Assembly (NCBI GenBank): GCA_023846275.1
Contig: CM043869.1
Location: forward strand, 18,385,501 to 18,449,500
Direction of reading: 5' to 3'
Length of the DNA: 64,000 bases
Source of the DNA: Vanilla planifolia
Lineage: Eukaryota > Streptophyta > Magnoliopsida > Asparagales > Orchidaceae
Part shown: in pieces, positions 51,693 to 63,239 of the stretch
Layout: each line of letters begins with the position of its first letter
Position numbering within the stretch: position 1 is the stretch's first letter
Translations under genes and position numbers: made by a program
The notes under the pieces: generated by a model
The model's input: only the letters and a program-made list of their open reading frames with translations
What the model was told of the DNA's origin: nothing
Database searches by the model: none

Positions 51693-51935
51693 CATGGAGT
51701 GTACGCATTTGATGTAGTAATGGAAAGCATTGTCATAAAACAAAGATGTCCAATTATGAATAATAAAGGTATATATGGAGCGTATGTGTTCAATGCAGTA
51801 ACAAGAAGCATTATTATAGAACAAAGGAGTCCAATTATGAATAATATAGGCATACATGTAGTATACATGTTTGATGCAATGATGGAAAGCATCATTTTAG
51901 AATGGAAGTATCTATATATGAATAGTAAAGGCATT
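51693..51935. repeat. 81-bp tandem repeat, three units
   Basis: Units at 51693-51773, 51774-51854 and 51855-51935 are each exactly 81 bp (27 codons) with roughly 75-80 percent identity. The core CCAATTATGAATAATA is nearly unchanged in units 1 and 2. It lies beside the 3' end of the LINE, between gypsy gag and the LINE. The length divisible by three leaves open frames on both strands, which is not evidence of coding. Confidence 0.85.
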
Positions 51936-52149
51936 ACATAGTTTGATTAGGCACAAGATGCTATAAGATAAGTAACAAATACTAAAGTTATCCAATTTTT
52001 CCCCTTTATATAAGAGCTAATCACCAATATTGATATGTCATATCTTGTATAATATTCTTATGTAGGGGTGTTGCATCTCATCTAATTTGATAAGAGTCTT
52101 ATAGGGCAGTTATTATAGATTCAAGATTATTGAATTGGAGCCTTTTATT

Positions 52150-55100
52150 GCTATGTTTGCTAAGTAATTTGCCACTTCATTACCTTCTTTGTAGATAAAT
52201 TTCCAATGGATGATTGTCATGCCTAGTGCTTATTTTACTTTATGAATGATGTTGTCCAACTTCCAAGGGATGTTTGACTTACCTTGTACTATATCTACAA
52301 TACCTTTGTAATCCATTTCTATGATAATGTTTGGTAGGTCCAAATGGGTGCATAGTTGATGACCCAAGGCAAAGCTATTCCTTGTACTTGCATCGTCAAC
52401 TTGTTGCTAACAAAAGTGAAAAATGATTTTATAGGTTAGCCTTAATGATTACAATTGATCCCACCATAAAAAACTTGGCCAGCTATGCCACATGTGAAAC
52501 CATCAAAATTGAGTTTGTGTATACTTTTTGATGGGGAGATCATTTAACAATTTCACAAAACTTGTATTGTAGTAATGAGAAGGGAGGGATCAAACCAAGA
52601 TGCACTAGTTGAATGTCTTCTTGAGACAAATGAACAAGTGTAAAGTAATGAAAAATATTATAATAATTGAAAATGACAAAGTGAATAATGTTGTTTGCTA
52701 ATTGGTTGGATTCCTCAGATAATTTTGAATTCCTAGCCTTCCAAATGTTCTAATAGATGATTGAAAGTAGTATTTTAAGGACCTCTCCTCTAGTAGAGTT
52801 ATTATTCCCATGGTTCCACTGGTGTAAAAACAATGGAGTTATCCTAGTAGTATTAGATTTCTAAATATTCAAATTATTAGGGAAGGCAAACCATACTATG
52901 CAAACTTTGTGATAACTTACAAATATGTGTTTTAATGGATTTTTATTTGGGCAGTGTCGGTATTTTTTTAAATTTTATCAAAATCTTTTAGAATGGAAGT
53001 AATTTGTTCAACATTCTCCACATAAGATGAGAGATTTTTGTGAGAATTTTGGATTCCAAATTCTTTGCTTGGATTTCAGAATAAGTCTTTTACTTCTGAG
53101 AGCTTCCCAAGCCATCTAAGTGCTAAAATTATCATTGCATGTGAGCATCCAATAGCTAGTTTCAGTTAAGTTGGACACTTCAATATGCTTCATGACCATA
53201 TATACCCTTGATCTTTTCCATGTGTTATTATGTGTCAAAGAAAAGAAATTTTCTACTTGATAACATATATTTTTTTCTTTCATATAACTAAACCACAATG
53301 AGTTGGTTGAGGGAAATTTCTAATATAGTTTTAATAAAAAAGCTAACCTTAATTGCTCCAGTTTTATTAATCTCAATCCATTCTCCTTGGTATGTAGACT
53401 AACTCTGTCCTAGAAAGTCCAATGTGGCCTATGATTGTTTATTGAGCCACCCTAAAGGAAACTATTTATCATCTTTTCAATTTTATGTAGGATACTTAGA
53501 GGAGGATGCATGGCTATCAATAAATATATAGGTCAACGTCAGCACATGTCTAACTAGGATGAGTCTCCCACCCATAATTAGTCATTTTTTATTTCAGTCT
53601 ATAGCCTTCTTACTGATTTTCTTAATTAGATATTGAAAGTATGTTTTTTTTTTCTTACCAATGAATAGTGGACATCCCAAATAATTTATTAGGAGTTTGT
53701 TTTCATTAAAGCAAAGTCTTTGGTTGATTCTTTTAACTTGTCTTAGATTCATTTTATTACTACATATAAATATAATTTTGTGAGGATTGATGTGTAGACT
53801 AAATGTACTTTGGAAGTCTAGAAGAAATTTTTGAGGATTGGTGAACTAATTTGTTTGTCTACTCTACTAAAAATTATGATGCCATCTACAAGGCCTAAGA
53901 ATGATTCAATTAGGCATGCTTTGAGTTATGCATAATGTAGAATCCTATCTTGGTTGATGAGATTATTCAACTATCAACTAAATACTATCATAGATAAAAT
54001 AAAAAGAAGAGATGAACTTACTTGAGTCCTTATTTAATTGGAAAAAACCATTCAATTTTTTATTGATCATGATGGAGATCCAACTACTACAAAGTATATT
54101 CCTAATCACGGTAATGAATTTACCCTTAAAGTTGAATTTGGGGAGGATCGTAGTTAGGAATTTCCATGATAGACAATCAAAGACATTTTTAGATCAAGTT
54201 TAATCATGAAATATTTTCTCTGATTCCTTTATTTATTGTTTCAATCAATTCCTATGCAAGGAAGATATTGTCAGTAATGCCTTTTTCCTTAATGAATCCA
54301 ACTTGTTCTAGAGATATGAGAAGTGGGAGAATTTTTTGAAGTCTAACTATCAACATTTTGGAGAGAAGTTTTTTAATAAAATTGCAAAGACAATTTCGTC
54401 TTAAGTAAATTGAATATTTTTAGATTTTCTTTTTTGGGTAGTTAAGACTTTAGTGTTAAATATTTCTTTGGAAATTGATGTCCTAATAAAGACATTCCTT
54501 ATTATGTCCAAAACATCACTTGCAATTATTTTTTAGTAGAGTATGAAAAATTTACCATTAAATTCATTAGGTTTTGGAGTACTATAGAAGTCCATTTGAA
54601 ATATGATGTCTTTAATTCTCATCATTGAGGCTTCCTATGTTAGCAACTTGTTATTTTTAGCATTTATTAAGGAAGGAATACAACTAAGCATGGAAACATT
54701 TTTGGCTATTTTGTGAGTCATCAACAATTTATAAAAATTCTAAATTGTAGTTTCTGTTATTCTTTTTTCTTCTTAAACCCAATTACCTTTGAATTCCTTT
54801 ATGCTATGAATTGTTAACTTTGAGTTTTTTTCCTTGATAATGGCATAAAAGAATTTTGTTTTCCTTTACCCTTCTTTTAGCAGTTTGATTCCAGCCTTTT
54901 GATGCCAATATTCTTTCTCATTTATCATAGCATTAAGAAGGATCTTATGTTCCTTTGCCAACTCCTTCCTTATTTCTTCATTTTGAATTAATTCAAATTC
55001 TTTTTCTTTCAGTATGAATTGATCTTCAATTAACTTAATTGAATCGAGTATGTTATCAAACATTGTTTTTTTTATTCCTTGAGGCAAGCTTTCAACCATT

Positions 55101-55860
55101 TTAGCTTAAGATCAAATGCTTTCATTTTTAAATGGTAGATTCTAATTTCATTCCACAATTTAAAGAAAAGACTATTACTTCAACCACATGTTCTAGAATT
55201 TAAATTGCTTGGAAGCCTATTGGATAACTACAATAAAGAGTTGATTAATCCATTATTGATTTACAAAAATTCTATATTATCTCTTCCAAGCCCATCTTCC
55301 TTTCCTTTTACAAGACCAAGTGAAAGGATTGCTAGGGAATGGTAACTCCATAAGACTACACTAACTAATATAATCAGAGAATTCTTGAATGGCTTTCAAC
55401 TTGGGAGTGGAGTATCCCTTACACTCATATAATGATGCCACTGCATCAAAGTCTCCTCCAACTAGCCACAATAACTTAGAAGTCTCTACAATTTGATATA
55501 AACTATACTAAAGAGTTCTTCTATCAGTAAATGAGCTCTTATCCTAGAAAAATAAATAGCATGCATAATTGTCCCAATTCTGGCACCTTACTAAAAGTTG
55601 TATGAATTACTTATCATCCAATATTTCTTGATAAGAAAATTTAATTTTCTAAATGACCCATACCTTGTTTGATTTGTTCCCTTCACATAATTCAAAATCT
55701 AGCTTTCTAAAAAGTTGACACTTGCTTTTAATGTGTCATGGGTTCCATTAATACAATCAGAAGGATCTTCTATGATTTAATTAAATAATTGAGGTGGCTA
55801 ACTTATCTTTTATTCCCTAATCCATTTATGTTCCATAATAGGATGTTAGAAATTGTAGTT
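52150..55860 (-). pseudogene. LINE ORF2 remnant (endonuclease, reverse transcriptase, RNase H)
   Basis: The apurinic-type endonuclease is recognisable from its WNI start (about 55850) and GGDFDAV (about 55450). The spacer at 55099-54866 is the longest open stretch. Reverse-transcriptase patches include the FKGKFITVIRN and GLRQ regions (about 54190-54000) and the degraded catalytic box near 53880. The RNase H-like end keeps GIVDIVQG at about 52290. Many stops and frameshifts interrupt it. Confidence 0.8.
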
Positions 55861-56350
55861 TTCATTTTCTACAATTTAAATAGACCAAGAGCTTCTATGG
55901 ATTCCTTTAGGATTGATTAGCATATCTAGAACCTTTTTATGCATTTCTTGTCTTGTTTACTTAGCATAGGTGTGAAATCTTGCTAGTTAAAGTGCAACAA
56001 GCTTGAGCAAATGACTCTTTCATAGAGTTCTTCACTGATCTTTTATGATTCATTGTGCTTTTATGAAACAATTAAAATGGTCCTTTATGATTTAATTAAG
56101 TAGTTAACATGGCTAATTGATCTTTTATTCACTGCTCCCTTTATGTTCCATAAGAGGATGTTAGGCAATGTGATTCACATTTTTTATAATTTGAATATCC
56201 TTAGAGCTTCTATTAATGCATTTAGGATTGATTAGCTTTTTTAGAACCTTTTTATGTTTTTTCTTGGCCCATCTACTCAATACTGGTGGGAAACTTCCTC
56301 AATGATGTGTTGAAAGCTTGAGCCATTGGCTCTTTCATGGAGTTCTTCAA
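55730..56350 (-). repeat. ~315-bp tandem duplication across the LINE ORF2 start
   Basis: 55730-56040 and 56045-56350 align at a spacing of about 315 bp. Shared blocks include TATGATTTAATTAA, TTTATGTTCCATAA, AGAGCTTCTAT, TTTAGGATTGATTAGC and TCTTTCAT(A/G)GAGTTCTTCA. Each copy holds one endonuclease start motif, so the beginning of ORF2 is present twice. Confidence 0.85.
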
Positions 56351-56805
56351 TGAATTTCTTAAATGTTTGGAGATCATACTCTTATTGGGATTTATACTAG
56401 GTTGTTACAAGATCAGATACTGAGGCCTCTTGCTTGCATCTCTTTGTGATGTTCTTAGAATATTGTAATCATCTGTGATCCAATGGGTTTGACTATTTGG
56501 GTTTGTAGCATGCTTCATGCCCTTGTTAGAAAAATTAAAGTCATAAATATTTTTTATTACTCCTATGAGATTTTTTTGTTTTGGGTTTGAGGGTGATATT
56601 TGATTTAGGAGTTGCTTGTTTGATCCATGAGTATTTCTTTTATTGTTTAACCAAGTGGCAAGGTTTTTACCCTCCTATTTGACTCTAAGATTGAAGGAAA
56701 TAGTTCAATCAAATATGTGGGAATCATTAGCTCTTCTTGGACCATTGAGGAATTTTTTGTGTTGTTATTATGTTTGTAATGACATATAACATGGCTTTGC
56801 TTGTA

Positions 56806-57394
56806 TCAACCACAACAATAATTAAGTAGGTTACCCTTTTGGATTTTATGCCAAAATCTATTATTACTTCCTTCTTTTCTTGAGATTATAATCCTGGTTG
56901 GTAAATCTTTCATCAAATCCACCTCTATATAGACCCTCACAACAGATGGATGAGTTAAATTGATTGTTACTTCATCCACTTTGAGTAGTGTTTTAATCAT
57001 TCATGTTAATGAATAGAGCACTATGTTATTTAAAAAAGTGGATTGAGAGATATTCTTGTGAAATCCATACTGGTGCTAATGAGGGTTTCAAGTTCAAATG
57101 AAAATCTAGATGCCATTTTAGAATTTGCATTTGGAATTTGGCTATGGTTTATGTTTTGTGTAGTTAGCATCACAAATATTCTTCTTCCCAAGTGAATCGA
57201 ATAAGAATACGCTAATGATCTAAATAACTCTCTGAAAATGAACTCAAAAACCTAATTTTGTTGAAAGCCAATTGAATATTTTCCTTATTTGGATTCCCAT
57301 AAGAGAATTTCTTAATTAAAGTATACTTAAAAAGCATTAAGGTTTTTAAAATTATTTCTTTTTCAAAGAACATCTTAGGCTTACCTTTGAACAT
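56806..57394 (-). pseudogene. LINE ORF1 remnant (DUF4283-type RNA-binding protein)
   Basis: The segment 57394-57212 (FEKEIILKTLMLFKYTLIKKF, then SYGNPNKENIQLAF) matches the start of the DUF4283 domain in plant L1 ORF1 proteins. The segment 57000-56806 (PLKVDE-type start, then LTHPSVVRVYIEVDLMKDLP) matches the block that precedes the zinc knuckle in that family. The two segments are in different open stretches with the frame broken between them. The zinc knuckle itself is largely lost after NYCCG. Confidence 0.8.
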
Positions 57395-57849
57395 TCTTAG
57401 TGACTAATTTAGATGAGTGATGAATTTGCAAGTTCACACAACACCTCCATAATAGAATGATTAGGAGAGGTGAATCCCTCTGTGCCCACCATTATAAGAA
57501 AGATACTCTATTAGTTGAATAGCCTGAGTGCTTAAAATAGTTCAAGTGATATATGTTAGAGAGGATTCTTTTATTGATAAATATCAACAAAGGTTATACA
57601 TGTTAGTATCACAATAATAATGTAATTTAGTTTATATAGAGAATCATCAAAGACCACTAAGTGATAGAGTAAGGCCAAGCCACTATAGAGGCTAGATAGG
57701 AATCTATAAAAATGGAGGGCATATTTTACTTTAAGGTGGAAAAAAGTTTGGTTTAAGATCATAGAGATTATAATCAACTATAAGATCAAGATAAGGAGAA
57801 AATCTTAAGTACAAAAATTTTGGCAAATATCACTTAGTACAATGCAAAA

Positions 57850-58460
57850 AAAGAATGCACTTAAATGCTTTATTTGTTAGGAATTTGGACATTATGCTAG
57901 AGATTGTCTCAGGGTCATAGGAAAATATACTAAAGGTGGCAATGTAAGTGACAAAAGATATGTTCCTTTAGATTTTACTATAAGAGAGCACATGAATTCT
58001 CTAGTTAAGGGAAAAAGGATAAGCACCTATAAGTCAAACTTAAATGGCACAATAGTTGATATATGCAATTATGTAGAGAGAAGCTCCATCATCTTAAGAT
58101 GTGATCATACAAAATTATGCAAAATATTCCTATGGAAGTTTTATTTGAATGTGGATCATTACACTCATTTATATGTACTACAATAGTTGCATATATATAT
58201 AATAATAAATCATCATAAGTTAGATGATTCTTTATTTGTTAGATTACTTATGAGAAAGAAGGTTAAAGCGAAAAACAACATGAAGGATAACATTAAAATC
58301 TATAAAAAAAATTCAAATTCTAATTAACTATAATCAACTTAAAATAATTTGGCATAATATTTAGAATAAACCAGTTTGTATAAAAGGATAATGAATTTTT
58401 TGGCTACTATACAAGTAGTCGATAAGGAAGAGCTTCAACTATAGGATATCTCTAATCATG
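57850..58460 (+). mobile_element. Zinc-knuckle and protease remnant of gypsy fossil 3
   Basis: A CCHC zinc-knuckle pattern is visible at about 57867-57912 (spacing C-x2-C-x4-H-x4-C). A retropepsin active-site region of the family's LFDxGSxHSFI type lies near 58136-58170, and the short linker before reverse transcriptase (EELQL-type) near 58420-58445. Confidence 0.75.
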
Positions 58461-58499
58461 TAACTATCATTAGGTATATCCTATGAATCTATTAAGACT

Positions 58500-60960
58500 A
58501 TCACTTAAAAGAGAAATTAAAATTTAGTATATATTGGATATCATGAGCAAAACCAATATTTAAGACATCATATAGAATAGTACATATTTGTTGAGAATCA
58601 TGTAAGTGTGTTGTATATATATGAGAGGGGGTTGAATTTACAAAATATATGTTCAAATAGTTATAAGTAATAAAACAAAAATCTTTTAATAATTCTAAAG
58701 TACTCATATATACTAATTTTAGAAAATAAAGTTTAGCATTCATAACACTTTGTGTAAGGAAAAATATAAAAAAATTAAAGTGGTTCAATCAAAACTCAAA
58801 TCTACATTTATCTCTAACTAAAAATATTAGATAAAAATACTAAATATCTTGTGCAAAAGTGGGTAAGCTAAAACCATACATTAAGCCAAAAGACTCTACA
58901 CTCTAGTCGAAAAGGGTTTACAATCATCAAGCTAAAGGAACTTACACATTAGCTCAAAGAGGCCTATAAAACTTGGAAAAAGACCAAGCAAAGATTATAA
59001 GAGAAGGTCCCAAGAATGGTATAATATATGCTATAATAAGCTTAAAACACAAAGCTCTTATAACTATTGCAATTTAAATAAAAGGCACACTAAAGACATA
59101 ATAAAGTAATGAAGAGTAAATTCTAACTTATCTCAATGTAATATAAAATTTTATGACTACAAATGATGAAGGAAGATGATAAACACCATAGCCTTACTTT
59201 TTTCCTAATCCTCACTAAGTGAATGATGATCTTTAAGTATAACTTTTCACAAAGATATGTAATTGATTATCAACCTATACTCTATATTTAGATCCTTTTA
59301 TATAGACACTTGCAAGCTTTTCAATGACTCCAAACATCCCTTAAATGTTGATATTCAATTTTTCTAAAATTAAATCAAATTAGTTGTTACTCACATTTTC
59401 TATATCGATCATACATGTTTGATCAAGGATTCTACTATCTGATATTCACAAATAAGCTATTTGTTTGGTTGTTCAGACTTGTCTAATTAGGTCACAAACT
59501 AACAAATGATCATACTTGTACGATAGGACCATCATACATGTACAAAGCATATAAATCTTTCTTATCCTTAAATCATACAAGTATGAAGCCCACAAAAAAT
59601 ACTATTATGTCAAATAATACAATATTATTTAAGATTGATTAAAAAAAATTATATTATATAAAACATGTTAACTCATTTTTTGCTTTAGTCCAATTTGCAT
59701 CTTTTTGATAAAATATAATCATTCATGTACATTGAGGACCACTATGTTATACAAAGCATATTAGGTTCATATCTAAGCTTGCATCTCTTAAGAACAATAA
59801 GGATCATACCTGTACAAAAATAAGATCGTGCATGTAAGAACATTAACTCAAAATTAATTTTCAAGTTTTGCTCTATTTGATTCCCTACACGAATTGATCA
59901 TATAAACATGATAAGGATATTATACTGTATAAATAATATAATTTTACCACTCCATGCTTAAGTCATTCACTTTTAATGTCTTACTTGATTAAAATTAAAT
60001 ATTGTGTTTATCAATTTCATAAATTTATAATGCATATTTATATGAAAAGAAACATACATGAAAATACATATCTTATAAAAACTTAAATGATTGAAAGAAT
60101 GGTTATAAACAATTTTGATCATTCACACAATATTATCGAATCTTAATGCCTTATGTAAATCAATATGAGTCATATATTCTAAAAGAAGTAGAAATGAATC
60201 AAATATATCTTGTTCTTGTTTGCTTAAGAATTATGTTTCTCTTGGTTCCATATAATATTAACATTAATACATCAACAAAAAGCTCATTGAGTCAATGATA
60301 AAGCTCTCTAATTGATTAACTTATTCAATCTTGAGATGCATGATATAAAATACTTAAAAAAATATTAGTGAACTAATACAATAGTTTAGTGTGTAAGGAT
60401 TAAGATTTGAACATTATTGATCTACAAGAACTAAAGACTTGACTTTAAGGAATGCTTGATAAATGCTTCATTAAAACATGTGTCTCATCATGCAAATCTT
60501 GTTTTTCAAAAAGAAAGATATAAGCCTTCGCATGTTCATTAACTATAAAGAACTCAACTATATTATAGTAAAGAGCAAGTTCCCATTGTTAAGGATTATG
60601 AGCTCCTTAATTAATTAAAATGGGTGGTGGTTTTCTTAAAAATTGATTTACAATTACAATGTCATCAACTAAAAATTAGAAAGGGAAGATATTCCAAAAA
60701 TGGAATTTAGAATTAAATATGATCACTATATATTTTTGGTTCTTTCTTTTGGTCTAACTAATGGTTCAACAATTTTTTTAGACTTGATCAATTGAGTATT
60801 AGACAATGAGTGAATATATTTGTCATAGTATTTATTAATAACATTCTAATCTATTCCATGGATATAGAAGAATGTGCATAACTTCTGAGTATGTTATTGT
60901 AGAGCTAAAAGAGCATCAATTTTATGCCAAAAAATTCAAATATATCTTTCATTGTCTATT
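58500..60960 (-). mobile_element. LTR fossil inserted in pol of gypsy fossil 3
   Basis: The gypsy pol sequence breaks off near 58460 and resumes near 61140. Between them lies non-coding DNA with LTR character: AAGTGGTTCAATCAAAACTC at about 58770, repeated lines ending in AAGCTAAAG and GCC, then a cluster of palindromic GATCATACTTGTACGAT-type motifs. Orientation by comparison with the other two LTRs is antisense. Edges are estimates; part of the gypsy reverse transcriptase is missing as well. Confidence 0.5.
59405..59915. repeat. Cluster of GATCATAC(A/T)TGTAC palindromic motifs
   Basis: Variants of GATCATACNTGTAC occur near 59408, 59507, 59530, 59573, 59722, 59800, 59823 and 59896. Several are near-perfect palindromes, and two are followed by the same ACAAAGCATAT string. 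They resemble the motifs at 44960-45850, which suggests that both lie in LTRs of related families. Confidence 0.6.
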
Positions 60961-61139
60961 ATCTCATTTTTGGGCTATATTATTACCGGAGAGATTTGTG
61001 TGACTTTGTCTACACTTGTTTGTACACGAATGCGTGAGTTATACCGAGTACTCAGTAAATTATGGACAACTGAAAATCTTCGTTTTCGAGAGGGATGATC
61101 AACTCCGCAAATATCGATCAAAACACTACAAGATTATCT

Positions 61140-61730
61140 ATAGATACACAAAAGCTTAAAATACATATTACTTGACCAAGGCTTATTAATGTCATAGAAA
61201 TCAAAAGTTTTTTTGGGATGGGCTAAGTATTATAGGAAATTTGTTAATGATTTTTACAACTAGCTATACCTTAGATAAGTTAGACTCAAAAGACAATTTC
61301 ATTTGAATGAAAATAGAATTAAGAAAACAATTTTCAAATACTAAAGAAGAACCTAATCCTTATACCAATTCTTGCTCTACCTAAAAGTAAATAAGGAATT
61401 TTAGGTATACCTTGATACCTCATTTCAAGGGCAAGGCTATGTGTTAATATAGAATAAAAAGGTTATAACATATGCTTCTAGGTAACTTTAACATCATGCA
61501 TAGAATTAAATAATTCATGACATAAAATTGTCTCATATTATTTTTGTAATAAGAATATAGAAGCACTTCCAATATGGAGTAAGAAGTCAAACATATTTAG
61601 ATCACTAAATCTCAAATATATCTTTACCCAGAAGAAACAAAAATTGAGATAAAGAAGATGTCTTGAACTTGTCAATCATTATGACTTAGAGATTATTTAT
61701 TATCCTAAAAACATAATGTGATATTAGACA
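61140..61730 (+). mobile_element. RT end and RNase H remnant of gypsy fossil 3
   Basis: The + strand shows the FLGWAKYYRKF block (about 61205-61245) at the end of reverse transcriptase. RNase H patches follow, including the family's YASRQL region near 61465 and LRQRRWLELxxxYDLEIxYxPxK near 61640-61710. All are typical of Del/Tekay-like gypsy elements. Confidence 0.8.
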
Positions 61731-62049
61731 CTTTAAGTAGGAGGAAAAAATTTAAATAATATGATATCAAAATTGGGGGAAACATAATTACCTATGAAAA
61801 TAACTCAACTAAAGACAATTATGATGTCAACATCATATAAGAGAAACTTTGCACCATTGCTAATTGTAGTAGACTAGAAGCAAAAGCTTAGGGAACTTTA
61901 ACACAATGATGAAGCACAAAAATCAAAAGAAAAATCTCTGATATCCAAGAAACTAACTTTAATTTAAATGAGAATAAGACTCTTTAGTTTAGTAATAGAT
62001 TATATATTCTTGTTAAAGAAGAATGAAAGAAAATTTTATTGCATGACGC

Positions 62050-62760
62050 TATGAACTAAGTATTCGTGTATCCTTTAATGATAAAACTATATCAAGACAT
62101 GAAGAAAACATTTTGATTGACTAATATAAAAAAGAATATACATGACTATATAAGTAAATGTGTAGTATATCAACAAGTCAATAGGGAACAACAAACATTG
62201 AGTGGTTTATTATAATCTCATTCTATACTTATATGAAAATAAGAAGAGACACCTATGAATTTTGTAGTCATCCTTCCTAAAACTAACCAAGGGAAAGTAG
62301 TATGGGTAGTTATAGATAGGGTAACTAAGATAACACATTTCTTTCTTATAAAGACTATATATTCAGCAAAATGATTAGCTTAGATATATGTGGATCAAAT
62401 AGTGAGACTATATGGTATATTTATAAGCTATCATGTCCAAATAAGACTCTAAGTTTATATTATAATTCTTAAGGAAGAACAACATGATTTTGATTCTTAA
62501 TTGAAATTTAATACAACATTCAACCTTCATACTAATGGTTAGATTGAGAAGATAATAAAGACATTGAAAGATATATTATGGTTATGTGTATTAGACTTTT
62601 AAGGAAATTGGGGTGTGCATTTACCTCTAATAGAGTTTGACTATAACAATAGTTACCAGGCTAATACATAAATGAGATCGTATGAGGCATTGTGTGAAAG
62701 AAAATGTAAATCACTATTATGTTGGTGTGAGGATAGAAAGAAAATTGGTGAGACAAGGAA
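62050..62760 (+). mobile_element. Integrase remnant of gypsy fossil 3
   Basis: The zinc-binding start (CQQV-type, near 62165) is followed by a catalytic-core patch (VVILPKTNQGK...VVIDRVTKITHF, about 62265-62340). The core ends with a YNNSYQA patch (about 62640-62665) and YEALCERKC (about 62680-62710). The order is correct for gypsy integrase. Confidence 0.8.
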
Positions 62761-63239
62761 TGATTTTTGAAACTACAAGAAAATTACAAATCACAAAGCA
62801 TAGAATTTAATAATAATATAAAAGAAGTAAGACCCACAAAATAAGTTACAAGATTTGGGAAGACAAGAAAACTTAAACCAATAGACCCTTCCAAATTATT
62901 GAAAGTCATGAAGTTGAATACAAGATTACCTTACCATTAGTATTAGTAGAAGAATATGATTATTTCATGGTCTTTTTTTTATGTGTTTAATCCCATATAC
63001 GTAGCAGGATCTGATGCAATCATCATAGATGTGAAATCATATTTGTGTTATGAGGAAAGACTAGTGAAAATATTTACAAGAAAAGTAAATAACCAAGAAA
63101 AATTCATTATAATGGTAAAAAATTACTGAACTAATTAGATAAAAAGAGAACCACTTGGAATTTAAAGGAAAAGATGTGAAAATAATATTCAAACTTTTTT
63201 AAAATTTTGAAGACAAAATTCTCATAAGGAGTAAAAAAT

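Larger units (their letters stand above)
51950..57600 (-). mobile_element. L1-type LINE, near full length, inactive
   Basis: On the - strand, in order from 57400 down: ORF1 with a DUF4283-type domain (57394-57212) and a following conserved block (57000-56806); the endonuclease start (ILLWNI motif, present twice); the GGDFDAV catalytic block near 55430-55470; a helical spacer ending EYWHQKAGIKLLKEG (55099-54866); reverse transcriptase (about 54700-53300); a zinc-binding linker; and a C-terminal RNase H-like domain (about 52450-52150). This is the standard plant L1 layout. Frequent stops and frame changes make it inactive. It sits inside gag of gypsy fossil 3 and is therefore younger than it. 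Target-site duplications were not identified. Confidence 0.88.

Noticed and set aside
51692-51941. CRISPR-like or repeat-protein reading of the 81-bp array
   Set aside because: The repeats are contiguous with no spacers, diverged, and in plant nuclear DNA. Open frames on both strands follow from unit length and AT richness, so a coding gene is not supported.
54012-54203. 63-residue frame on the + strand
   Set aside because: It is the shadow of the LINE reverse transcriptase, whose recognisable motifs are on the - strand here.
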